Below are positions 47,580-59,474 of a stretch of DNA of 64,000 nucleotides, one piece after another (position 1 is the stretch's first letter; each line of letters opens with the position of its first letter). The notes beneath the pieces were generated by a model that ran no database searches, was not told where the DNA came from, and saw only the letters and a program-made list of their open reading frames with translations. The position numbers and the translations under genes were made by a program. Source of the DNA: Acorus gramineus (taxonomy: Eukaryota; Streptophyta; Magnoliopsida; Acorales; Acoraceae); the NCBI GenBank assembly GCA_030737835.1, contig CM060849.1:28206311-28270310 (forward strand). Direction: 5' to 3'.

Positions 47580-48200
47580 TAGTTTTTACCGCATGATTTG
47601 TGGATTTCCATTTTAATGAGATAATATTCCCGCCGTTAGGGGGAGGGAAGAACGTACCTGAAGTACGATCTGTTCCTGAAGAACAACAAGAATTATCGTG
47701 GAATACATCCACTCTGTCTTATCTAGACTCACGTACCGCTCAACGTGAAAATCAAATTCCTAATGCACGCCAGATGCGTGATAGACCTATAGGTTCAAAA
47801 AAAAAATTCAGCTCCCCAAAAATGGAGATCAAATGTAAAATCATGCTCTAATAATGCTCTAGAAGAAGTTATACATAATTCTCTAAAACTCTAGAAGAGT
47901 ATAATGTCCATGAAGAGAAACGAGTTCCAGAAGTGACTACACAAACTCTTGAAGAGGAAAAGGTACCTAATAATATTAAGATCTCTATATTTTATATGCA
48001 TATAAGAGAAATGTGGAATCGCAAATAAATGATCATCGATGACATATTTATCATACAAAGTAGATTCTCCTTCTATTATAAGATATCTTGAATCATTGAT
48101 AGGGGATATTTTTACCGCTCGATTTGCGGATTGTCATTTTGATGAGACAATATTCCCGTCGTTAGGGGGAGAAAATCCGTCGGTAGAAGAACGACGTCAA
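47580..48200 (+). repeat. Internal duplication in the family B copia element
   Basis: A phrase at about 47583-47645 (TTTTTACCG, then ATTTGTGGAT, then CCGTTAGGGGGAGG) recurs diverged at about 48109-48175 (TTTTTACCG, ATTTGCGGAT, CGTTAGGGGGAG), about 525 bp apart. The pieces cover the linker between integrase and reverse transcriptase. Either an old internal duplication or a chimera of two related elements explains it. Confidence 0.55.
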
Positions 48201-50950
48201 CTTACATTGCAAACTCCATCTTTGTCTCATCTTGATCCTCACACTAATCAATGTAAAACTGAAGTGCAAAGAATCACCCATCTTCAAAGAATTGTGCATC
48301 AATTGCCAGATGCATTCAATGATGCAGCAAAAGTGATGAAATCACATATTCCAGCTGCTAATACTCCAGCTCGAATTAATGTTCCAATAGGAAAAACTGT
48401 TAATATGCCGGCTAATGAATCAACAAAAACACGCCTGAAGCGTGGAAGACCTATAGGCTCAAAAGGTTCAGCTCTCCGAAGGAGAAAAACAATGAAGAAT
48501 AATTCTCTAGAAGAGTATGAAACACTTGAAAGACCCACAATAATAACTCCTACAGAGGAAGAAGTCCCTGAAGTGACACAAGTCCCCGAAGAGACTGACG
48601 TCCCTGAAGTGACGCCTGTGCATGAAGAACAAGTACATGGAAATGAAGAAATTTTCATAAATTATGCAAATTCACAAATATTGTGGGATCAAAAGCAAGT
48701 GCTTGTTGATGATATATTCTCATTTGCAGTAGCTACATAAATTATTTCAGATAATGATTTAGAACCATGTTCAGTGGATGAATGCAGACGAAAAAAATTG
48801 TTGGCCACAATGGAAAGCTGCTATTCAAACAGAATTGGATTCACTTACAAAACACCAAGTATTTGGACCAGTAGTCCTAACCCCTGAAGGTGTTAAACCA
48901 GTATGATAAAAATGGGTGTTTGCAAGAAAACAAAATGAAAGAAACGAGATTGTTAGATACAAAGCTCGTCTTGTGGCACAGGGTTTCCTGTAGAGACCTG
49001 GGATAGATTTTGAAGAGACATATTCTCCTGTGATGGACACAATCACATTTCGGTATTTAATCAGTCTTGTAGTCTCCGAAGGACTTAACATGCATCTAAT
49101 GGATGTGGTTACTACATATTTATATGGAAAATTAGATACCGACATTTATATGAAAGTTCCTGAAGGACTAAAATTGCCTGAAGCAAAACCACGAAACATG
49201 TACTCAATCAAGCTAAGACGATCCTTGTATGGATTAAAGCAATCTGGACGAATGTGGTATAACCGTCTTAGTGAGTACTTAATAAAAGAAGGATATGTCA
49301 ATGATCCAATATGCCCCTGTGTATTTATTAAGAAAACGGAACTCGGATTTATCATTATTGCAGTATATGTTGATGATATTAATCTAATTGGAACTCCTGA
49401 AGAGCTCGAAAAGGCTTCCGAATATCTGAAAAAGAGTTTGAAATGAAAGATCTTAGAAAAACAAGATATTGTCTCGGCTTGCAAATTGAGCAAAATTCAA
49501 ATGGGATACTTGTTCATCAAACAACATATGTTGAAAAAATCCTGAAGCGTTTTAATATGGACAAATGTTATCTATTAAGTACTCCAATGGTAGTAAGGTT
49601 ACTTGACCCAAAGAAGGACCCTTTTCATCCAAAAGAAGATACTGAAAATCTTCTTGGTCCTGAAGTACCATATCTTAGTGCAATTGGTGCCTTATTATAT
49701 TTGGCCCAATGCACTAGACCTGACATTGCATTTTCAGTTAATTTATTGGCCAGATTTAGCTCTGCACCAACTCGAAGGCATTGGAATGATGTGAAGCACA
49801 TTTTTTGTTATCTTCGTGGAACGTCAGACATGGGTCTATTCTATGCAAAGGATTCCAATAATGGTGCACAACTAAAGGGTTATGCAGATTCAGGATATCT
49901 TTCAGATCCTCACAAGGCTCGCTCACAAACAGGCTATGTATTCACTTGCGGTGGCACAGCAATCTCTTGGCGATCTACGAAATAGACTTTGGTCGCCACG
50001 TCTTCTAACCACTCTGAGATTCTTGCACTCCACGAAGCAAGCTGGGAATGCGTGTGGATAAGGTTTTGGTTCATCATATTCGTACTGCATACGGACTATC
50101 TCTCATTACAGATGTTCCAACAACTATATATGAAGACAATGCAGCATGCATTGCTCAAATCAATGGGGGATATATCAAGGGTGATAGAACGAAGCATATT
50201 TCTCCAAAATTCTTTTATACTCATGACGAAACATGAAATTGATGTTCAACAAATTCAGTCAATGGACAATCTTGCAGATTTGTTTATTAAAGCTTTGTCG
50301 ACATCAACATTCAAGAAGTTGGTGTACGAAATCGAGAAGCGACGAGTTTGCGACCAAAATTCTTGAAATCTTGTACTTATGAGGGGGGGTAATTTTTTAT
50401 GACATTTTGTGAACTGTACTCTTATTCTTTCGCCTAGGTTTTGTCCCATTGGATTTTCCTGGCAAGGTTTTAATGAGGCAGTGTCAAACGCATACACTAT
50501 TATACGATTAAGTTACATTGTACTCTTTTTCCTTCGCTTTGATTTTTTCCAATTGGGTTGTTCAAGCAAGGTTTTAATGAGGCAATTTTCTTAGCGTAGT
50601 GGTCATCCAAGGGGGAGTGTTGTGAATATGGTGGATAACCACCACTTCTCTAACCCATAACCTCCCCCACTCTTCTACTCCATAAACCCCTCATTCAACT
50701 CCGTAACCTCCCCACTCTTCTATTCTATAACACTCCCATTATTGCCCCACTATCTCCCTCTCACCTCTATAAACTTGTGACTCTCCACCTTTGAGATTCC
50801 TCTATGTACCCTATAAATAGAGCGGTTTCTCTTGTATTCCATGAACCAACAAATAGTTGAATAAGAAATCTCTTTCTACTTCTCTTCTCTATATACTTAT
50901 TTGCTTTGTTTATATACTCTTATATATCATATTCTATTTAGTTTATAACA

Positions 50951-53486
50951 ACATCTATTATGCATCTGGATCATCCAAGTATATAGTGTGCCCTCACCGT
51001 TTCTTTTGATTAACCCTCCCCACTCTACATAAAACCAAAGTTTTTTTTTACTCCTTTTTCATTTACCGTCAACTCCCCTTCTATCCATATCTCACGTACA
51101 GTCATGAAAGCACGGATCCCACTCCTCAGCGTCCCCATCTAGACGCCCATCTAGAAAAAAATAAATTTTTGAATTTTTTTTTTTTTTTTGTATCTCAACT
51201 GTTCCTGATATCAATCATCATCTTTAAAAAAATCAATAATTTTTTACTTTTTGTTCTATTAAATGTCCCACAATCAAGAATTTACGATATGTAATCCTCT
51301 CTTCTCCTTCATCAACACTTCGAAAGTATATAATTTTTTTCTTTTATCTTATTGTCATTGTTACTAATTAATTTATTTAAAGTTTAAAATATGTGTGTAA
51401 ATATCTAAATAATCAAATCATTCAACATTTTTATAATATGAAACATCGTCGATGCCAAATTTAAAGGTATGCATTGCTTATTAGATTTATCTTTTAACAT
51501 TTTTTTTTTGAATTATCAATATGAAATATGATATATTGTTTTAAAATATGATAATTATTTTTTATAATTATTCAGTGATACGTTTTATATTAATGTTTTT
51601 GTTTCATTTTATACATATTTTCAATATATGCTATTGAAATTAAAAATATATAATGATATAACTTTAGAAAATATTTATATAAGTCACATTATCCCCCCCC
51701 CCCCCCCCTCCCCATAAAAATCATGTCTCCGCCATTGCCTATGTCCTACTTTTTTAGACAAAAACATTCAACGATTAAGAAGCTAAAAAAACATTGTCTT
51801 TTAAAAACTGCACGATTTTAAGAATTTGAGAGTTTCAATCACACATCCAAACGCATCCTTAGGGTCCATTTGTTTTGATGTAAAAGGTGAAGACTCTATT
51901 TTTCAGGAAAAGTAGTTACACAGAGAAGTTTTGAAAAGATAGAAAAAAATGGTTACAGAAAAGTATTTCTTTAACCGCTTTCAAATCTCGATTTTGGCAT
52001 CCGCCCTGAGGAGTTCGTACGCTGTTTTTCGATGATTAAGAACTCTATATTTTATAAAAGCATCTCAAAAGTTTATGTATCTTTTTTTTCCATGAATATT
52101 ATAAATTTAAATATTTTAAATCATTTTTTTAATATTTAAAAAATGTGAAAATACATTTCATTGAATTAGATGATATTTTCTAAAATTTAAAATTATTATT
52201 TACAATTTAATAATAAATTTTTATAATATAAATTAGATATTATAAATTTTGAAAATTATTTCCTATGATATTATAATATGCCCTTATAATAAATTTTAAT
52301 ATAAATTCAAAATTATATGAACCCATCATCTATTAGGTTTGATAATAAAATGCAAAACCTTAAAAATATCTAGATTTAATTACATTTTAACAATTTTTTT
52401 TAATTACTATAAATATCCTAACTTGAATGAGAGAGATTTTAGGATATATATATATATGGAAAAATATATAAAATGATTTATATCTCATTAATATTGATAT
52501 CCCATAAATAGGACTTTTATAACTAAAAAAAAAATTTCATGAATTTTTTTTAATATTACAAAATATGTAACTTGAATATTGTTTGCTTAAGAATAGTCTT
52601 TTAACTAAAAATCAAAATTCAAAAATTTAGAAAAAATGTCCAATGTAAATTTAACCAATCAAATTTATCTCGGAATAACCCAAAGTAACTACAGGAAATC
52701 TAAAGATCTCATATATGCTCTAGTTTGATCCCACTTTGAAATTTAAATTCAAATTTTAAATTTAATTTTGAAATTCGGATTTACAATAGTACTTGAACTT
52801 TTTTTTATTTTAGGCGTTTTCCATGAGTAAGGTAAAATAGTGTAGGTATCCTTATTCTCAATAAATATAATAATGCAAAAACAATTTTTGTACTAAAATT
52901 TATAATGATTTCGATTTGTTTATGGTCATTATATTTTTTTTATATTCATATTTTGACATTAATTCATATATATGGAAAAATAAGATTTTATAAATTTTAT
53001 AGAACCAAACACTAGAAAACAATTTCATGTGAACATTTTACGGGAAAACAAATGACGAAAATCATTTTCTGTAAAATAATTTCATTACAACCAAACGCAA
53101 GAAATTGTTTTGATTTTATTGGAAAACTTTGTGGTTTTTTTATTTTTTAGTCTCTATAAACTATATGATTTAGTAATTAATCATTCATTTCTTCATATTT
53201 CGGTTTAAGTCTACAGATTTAAAGAGTATGTTTCTTATTAATCCTTAGGAGGGATCTATCCTTAAATTTTTTGGTTGTCTTTTTAGTCCTTGAATGAGAC
53301 TATAAAGAACATATCTTTAAAATCTAGAAACTTAAACTGAAATATGAATAAGTGAGAGATCGATCATTAAATCATATAATCCGTGAAAACTTAAAAATAA
53401 AAACCCAAACTTTTGTCACGTGAAAGGAAATCCCTGTGAAATCAATCGTACCCTTAGATGAAAATTTAAGTTTCCTTAGACATTAC
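50951..53486 (-). other. Remaining P450-2 intron
   Basis: Matches 22950-25481 of the complete P450's intron, including the GGGTCCATTTG...CCAAACGC element (here about 51860-53098) and a longer C-run near 51694-51710. The match continues to CTTAGACATTAC at 53475-53486, a few bases from the splice donor, where the second copia element begins. Confidence 0.75.
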
Positions 53487-56400
53487 TGTTAAATGTATAT
53501 ATATGCTAGGGTTAAGGGTAGATTAGTCTTTTCCTTGTTTCCCTTTTGTACTATAAGTATTGGCTACAAACCCTAATAATACAATTGATTCATTTTCATA
53601 TTCTAACATGGTATCAGAGCTTGAATCCAATTTTTTTTTATCGTCGACGTCCCGTCGCCCCGCGCCGCCGTTGCGCCACCGTCGTGCTGCCGCGCGCCGC
53701 CGCTGCGCCGCCATCGTGCCGCCGCTGCACCGCCCCGCGCCGCCGCTGCACCGCCCCTCGCAGCCGCTGCGCCACCCTGCGCCGCCGCTGCGCCGCCCTC
53801 TCGCGCCGCCTCGCGCAGCCCTGCCGCGGCTGTGCCACCCTGCCGCACCGCCTCGCACTGCTGCGCCACCCTGCCGCGCCGTCCACCGCCACCCTGCCCT
53901 GCCCGCGCCTCGTCCGCGCCGTGCCCGCGCCCCGTCCGCGCCGTGCTGGCGCCCCGTCGCGCCGTGCCCGCACACACGCGCACCGTCCGCGTCTGCCTGC
54001 GCGTCGTCTCGGAATCGCGTGATCCGCGCGGATCCGCATTGATCAGCCCGGATTTCCTGGGATCCTGTCCCGGATTCGGTCCCGGACAACATCCCGGATC
54101 TCCCGGGAATTTGTCCCGAGATCCCGTGCCTCGCGCCCGCGCGCGTCCGGCCCAGCTCCAGCTCCAGCTGCCCGACCCGACCCGGCCCCAGCGCCCGACC
54201 TGACCCGGCTTCAGCGCCCGACCCGACCCGGCTCCAGCGCCCGACCCGACCCGGCACCAGCTGCCCGACCCGGATCCGCGACCCGACCCGGATCCGCGAC
54301 CCGTTTACCGCCCCGTCATCGCCTTTTTCGGTATTTTCTTTATTCGGCCGCTACGGGTTCATTCGGACTCCAAATATAGTCATATTGGTACTCATTTTGC
54401 TCCATTTTTCGTTCTGCACGCATCTGTGACTATATTTCCATCATCCGAGGCATATATTTTTTCTCTGTTATTCTCTTTTTGCCTATTATGGCTACGGATA
54501 ACACTCAGATCATCGATGTTAAGTTTGATGGTAACAATTATGATGTCTGGTCTATTAGTCTTGAACTTCAGCTTGATTATCGTCGCCTATTGGGTCATGT
54601 TACTGGCACTAATCTAGCTCCTGTACTTGAACTATCTCCACCGGGTTCTGATGAGACAACCATCAAGGCCAGAGCTGAGGCATATACTAAGGCTTTGTTG
54701 ACATGGAAGGAGGCCGATTCTCGGGTGAAAGCTTATATTGCTTCTTCGGTTATTCCAAATATCCGTAAACATTTGAAGCCGTTATTACAGCCAAGGAATA
54801 TTGGGACTTTCTGAAGAATTTCTATACGCAGACCGATGGTGCTCAGGAATTCTATCTACATCAGGCCATTTCTACTTCTTATCAAGGGGAGCTGTCTATT
54901 CGTGATTTTTATTCTCTTTTATCTGATTACTGGGATCAACTCGCACCTATGGATCCTCAGATGGAGGGTATTTTTCTGACACGCTATCGTGAGTACCGTA
55001 ATCGTCAACGATTGTACCAATTCTTGATGCGTCTTCGTCCTGAGTTCGAGGCTATTCGTGCACAGATTCTTCATCGTTCTCCCAAACCGTCTCTTGATAC
55101 GGTTCTTTTTGAGTTAGTTGCTGAGGAGACGCGTCTTCGCACTGTTGTCACTCCGCCTATCGTTGATCACAGTTCTGTCAATGTTGCACATCGTCAAGAC
55201 AATCGCTACACTCGGGTCACTTGCTATTATTGCCATAAAATTGGACACGTGCAATCTGAATGTCGTAAGCGTGCTCGTGATGGTGCTCCTCTTGTTTATG
55301 TACCTCGCACTTCAGCTCCTGGAGCGCTTCCTCCAGCACCTCGTCCGCTAGATCCTGCAGCATCACGTGCACTAGCGCCTCGGGCGCAAGCACCTCGGGC
55401 ACCTCCTACAGTTCCTCCACGTCGCTATCAGCCTCGACCTGCAGCTGCCGTTGCTTCTGATTTTCTTACTGATCCGCCGGCATATTCTTCCTCTCAGATC
55501 ACTGAGAGCCTTGCGCAGCTCCACCTTCAACAACAACAACTTCAAGATATGCTTCGCTCAGTGACTGGTAGTGACTCATCTGCTCCCTTTTCTGCTTCTA
55601 CTGCGGCGACAGGTAACCTCACCTCCTCATGGATTCTTGACTCTGGGGCTTCCCATCATATGACTTCTCAGGCATCCTTTATTCGTTGTCCTACTCGCAT
55701 GTTTCCCACTCCTGTTATTCGTACGGCAGATGGGACTCCTCTGTCTGTGTCGAGTTCTGGTTCTCTTGCTGATCCTTCTCATCGATTTCAACTTCCTGAT
55801 GTTTTTCATGTTCCTGGTCTATCACTAAATTTGCTTTCTGTTGGTAAAATTGCGGATCATGATTGTCTCATTACTTTTGATTCTTCTACTTGTTCTGTAC
55901 AGGATCGTCGTACGGGGAAGCAGATTGGGACAGGCTCTAGACGCGGTGGGCTCTACTACATGGATCATCTTCATATTCCTTCGTCTTCTGCAGCTTCTGC
56001 TCGCTTGATTTCTTCTTCTCCTTCCTCCTTTGATGTATGGCACCGCCGTCTTGGCCATCTCTCTCCTCCAAGACTTCGTTATCTAATAAGTACCGGTGTT
56101 TTAGGTTCCTTTTCAAAAACTGAGCTTCAACCATGTGTGGGCTGCAAGTTGGCAAAACACTTGGCTCTTCCATTTCCTACTAGTAAACACATTTCTGCTT
56201 CTCCTTTTGATCTAGTTCACTCTGATGTTTGGGGTCCCTCCCCTATTCCTTCTAAAGGGGGTAACCGTTATTATGTTATTTTTATTGATGATTTTCTCGC
56301 TTTACCTGGATATATTTGATGCATAGTCGTTCTGAGTTGTTACCCATCTATAAATCTTTTGCTACAATGGTTGAAACTCAGTTTTCCAAACGCATCAAGG

Positions 56401-58928
56401 TGTTTCGCTCTGATTGTGGGGGGAATATTGTTCTCGTGCTTTTCGTGATTTTTTATCCTCCCAAGGCACTCTACCGCAGCTTTCCACTCCTTATGCTCAT
56501 CAGCAGAACGGGGTTGCTGAGCGCAAACACCGTCATATCCTCGAAACGACCCGGTCCTTACTCCTCTCTGCTTCTGTTCCTGTTCAGTTTTGGGGTGAGG
56601 CTGTTCTTACAAGTGTATCTCATCAATCGCACTCCTTCGTCTATCACTGCTGGCATCTCCCCCTTTCAGCGTCTTTATCATAGTCCTCCTGATTATTCTC
56701 GTCTTCGTGTTTTTGGATGCACGTGTTTTGTCCTACTTCCTCCTCTTGAGCGTACCAAATTGTCTCCTCGTTCCACTATGTGTGTTTTTCTTGGGTATAG
56801 TAATGAGATCAAAGGATATCGATGCTATGATCCTGTTGCTCGTCGTCTTCGGACATCTTGTCATGTCACATTCTTTGAGAGTCATCCATACTACGCTCTT
56901 CGCTCGCCTCCTGTTCCTCTTCCCCCATCCACGGTTGAGGAAGTCACATTTTTGGACTTTTCCATTCCTGATTTCTCATCCTCATCTTTTGCTCCTCAGT
57001 CATCTACTCCGTCTGTACCTGTCCACTCTTCCTCGTCAGTCCCATCTTCACCCTTGCCGTCTTCGGATGATTCACGTGGGACGGTTCTGTCTACTCCTAC
57101 ACCTGTTCCTGATGCTGCTTCGCCAGAAGACGATTCTGCTTCCGCACCAGTTGCTCCTCGTCGCAATCCGCCTCGCGCTCGTCGACCTCCTCAACGACTC
57201 AGCTTGGTTGCCTCTGATTCTTTTTCTCCTAGTTTTCAGTGTTTTCTTTCAGCTGTTTCCACTCACTGGGAGCCCCAATCATATCGTGAGGCTGTCGGCA
57301 TTCCAGAATGGGAAGGTGCTATGGCAGAGGAGCTTAGTGCATTACAACGCACTCATACGTGGAAAATTGTACCACTTCCTCCAGGGAAGACTCCTATCAG
57401 CTGTAAGTGGGTTTATAAGATCAAGACCAACTCTGATGGTTCGATTGAGCGTCACAAGGCTCGTTGGTTGCCCGTGGTTTCACTCAGCAGCATGGTATTG
57501 ATTATGATGAGACATTTGCTCCTGTAGCAAAGATGACAACTGTTCGTACTTTGATTTCTGTTGCTTCTGTTCGTCAATGGCCCATTTATCAGCTTGATGT
57601 CAAGAACGCTTTTCTTCATGGTGATTTATCAGAGGAGGTTTATATGACTCCTCCTCCGGGTCTTCCTCATTCATCTGGTCATGTATGCCATCTTCACCGC
57701 GCTCTCTATGGTCTCAAGCAGGCTCCTCGTGCTTGGTTCGCTCGATTCACTGATGCTATCTGTGCTGCTGGGTTTGTTCGAGTTCCTCTGATCCAGCTTT
57801 ATTTGTTCACACCTCTGGTCCTCATCGTACTATCCTGCTGCTTTATGTTGATGACATGATCATCACCGGCGATGATTCGTCTCATATACAGTCGGTCAAG
57901 CAACATCTTCAGCGTCAATTTGAGATGAAAGATCTTGGCAAACTTCGCTATTTTCTAGGCTTGGAAGTTGCTTCTGCTCCGCGTGGTTATCTTCTCTCAC
58001 AACGCAAGTATACTGCTGACTTGATCGACCGTGCCTGTCTAACTGATGATCGCATTTCTCCCACTCCTATTGAGCTTCATGCTAAGCTCCGGCCTGACGA
58101 TGGAGAACCACTCTCTGATGTTACTCGTTATAGACAGCTTGTTGGAAGCCTCGTCTATCTCACTGTCACTCGTCCTGACATTGCCTATGCTGTGCATATT
58201 GTCAGTCAGTTTGTCGCTGCCCCTCGTACTGTTCATTATGCCGCAGTTCTTCGGATTATACGCTATCTACGTGGCACTATATCTCGTGCTCTGCTGTTAC
58301 CGTCTTCTTCTACTCTTGAACTTCGCGCTTATACTGATGCTGATTGGGCAGGAGATGTCACAGATCGAAAATCCACAACTGGTATATGTGTCTTTCTTGG
58401 GGACTCTCTTATATCTTGGAAGGCCAAGAAACAAGACATTGTTTCTCGTTCGAGTGCTGAGGCCGAATATCGTGCTATGGCATCTGCTACTGCTGAGGTT
58501 GTTTGGCTTCGACGCCTCATTTCTGACATGGGCGTCATTCTATCTGCGTCTACTCCCCTATATTGTGACAACAAGAGCGCCATTCAGATTGCTAGCAATC
58601 CAGTATTTCATGAACGTACGAAGCACATCGAGATCGATTGTCACTTCGTCCGTCATCATTTTATTGCGGGCACTATATCACTCCCATATATTTCCTCTTC
58701 TCTTCAGTTATCAGACTTTTTCACAAAGTCTCATACACTTCAGCGGCATGATTTCTTGTTGAGCAAACTCTCGGTGTATGATCCACCATGAGTTTGAGGG
58801 GGGTGTTAAATGTATATATATGCTAGGGTTAAGGGTAGATTAGTCTTTTCCTTGTTTCCCTTTTGTACTATAAGTATTGGCTACAAACCCTAATAATACA
58901 ATTGATTCATTCTTTTCATATTCTAACA
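53487..58928 (+). mobile_element. Fossil Ty1/copia element, family A, young, with both LTRs
   Basis: An element of about 5.44 kb with very short LTRs: 53487-53608 (122 bp) and 58804-58928 (125 bp), TGTTAAATGTATATATATGC...TTCTAACA, differing by one 3-bp repeat by eye. The primer-binding site TGGTATCAGAGC is at 53609-53620 and the target duplication ATTAC at 53482-53486 and 58930-58934. All classic parts are recognisable in order: gag-like region from 54488, zinc knuckle CYYCHKIGHVQSEC, protease motif DSGASHHM, integrase-side WHRRLGHLS and HSDVWGPSP, reverse transcriptase VDDMIITGDD and RNase H AYTDADWAGD. The coding region is broken, with roughly four to six interruptions. Nearly identical LTRs indicate recent insertion. 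It landed at the exon 1/intron edge of P450-2. Confidence 0.95.
53640..54310 (+). other. C-rich leader of the family A copia element
   Basis: Between the primer-binding site and the gag-like region lies about 670 bp of extremely GC-rich, C-biased low-complexity sequence built from words such as GCCGCCGCTGCGCC, then CCCGACCCGACCCGG. It gives long but meaningless open frames on both strands. It is the most GC-rich DNA in the window and dense in CpG. Confidence 0.8.
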
Positions 58929-59474
58929 AATTACCACGAGGATTGCTTTCATGGCCACGAAAGAGGATCAGCTCTTCTTTTCTCAGCCACGAAAGAGAGT
59001 CGATCTTGTGCGCGCTCAACAGTTTCATTGTGCAGAACTTCTTGATGTTGCGCCAGTGGGACCCGTACTCGCAGAACGTGATGTCCCGGCTGCCGTAGCT
59101 TATGAACTCCCCGGCATCGGATGGGGGACGGCTCGCGAAGTTTGCGTCGTGGGTCTTAAGGAACTGGGATGCCGCCTCGGGTGATGTGGCGACCACAGCG
59201 CGGGCCAGGCCTAGGCGGAGGTAGACCACGGGGCCATGTTTGCGGGCGATGTCACGAAGGGCGCGGTGGGGGAGGCGGCCGAGCTGGTGGAGGTTGCCGA
59301 TGATGGGGAGGCCGGAGGAGATGGAGGTAGCGTCTGCTTCTTGGCTCCCCTGCTTCTTGTGGAGGTGATGAGGAGCATTAGCACCGCCGTGGCCAACCAG
59401 AGAAATGCAGCAGTCAAGTTGGTCGAAGAGAATTCTTTAAGGAATGCAAGGAGGTGATTCAATATGGTTGCCAT

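Larger units (their letters stand above)
44984..50950 (+). mobile_element. Fossil Ty1/copia element, family B, with both LTRs
   Basis: A copia element inserted in the P450-2 intron, opposite in sense to the gene. The 5' LTR is 44984-45315 and the 3' LTR 50618-50950, each TGTTGTGAATATGG...TTATAACA with a TATAAATAGAG box. A priming-site candidate (CGTTATCAGCATGA) follows the 5' LTR and a polypurine tract (CCAAGGGGGAG) precedes the 3' LTR. Reverse transcriptase (SLYGLKQSGRMWYNRL, YVDDINLIGT) and RNase H (LKGYADSGYLSDPHKARSQT) lie at about 48900-50370. Gag and most of integrase are not recognisable. It is broken, several interruptions. The two LTRs differ at about twenty or more places by eye, so the insertion is moderately old. 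Confidence 0.9.
44397..59474 (-). pseudogene. P450-2, disrupted duplicate
   Basis: Duplicate of the complete P450, on the minus strand and spread over 15 kb. Exon 1 is at 59474-58929, the intron is 53486-50951 plus a stub near 44890-44983, and the exon 2 remainder is 44885-44397. Host-gene defects: one G missing at about 59311 in the PPSPPG hinge; about 385 bp of exon 1 gone near 58957; the first 135 or so bases of exon 2 with the acceptor and I-helix deleted; and heme-loop Arg449 changed to Ser ([10 protein letters not shown]). ExxR, PERF and the ligand Cys are kept. Two copia elements lie inside (44984-50950 and 53487-58928). It cannot encode a working enzyme. The extent of later decay is small, so loss is recent. 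Confidence 0.92.

Noticed and set aside
53609-53620. TGGTATCAGAGC as part of a tRNA gene
   Set aside because: It is a primer-binding site directly after an LTR; no tRNA cloverleaf surrounds it. The same holds for 12205-12219.
53523-54257. Minus-strand open frame rich in Gly, Arg and Ala
   Set aside because: It is a by-product of the C-rich low-complexity leader of the copia element and has no domain.
58039-58762. Alternative plus-strand frame of 238 codons
   Set aside because: It is a shifted shadow of the copia reverse transcriptase/RNase H region, rich in Leu and without motifs.
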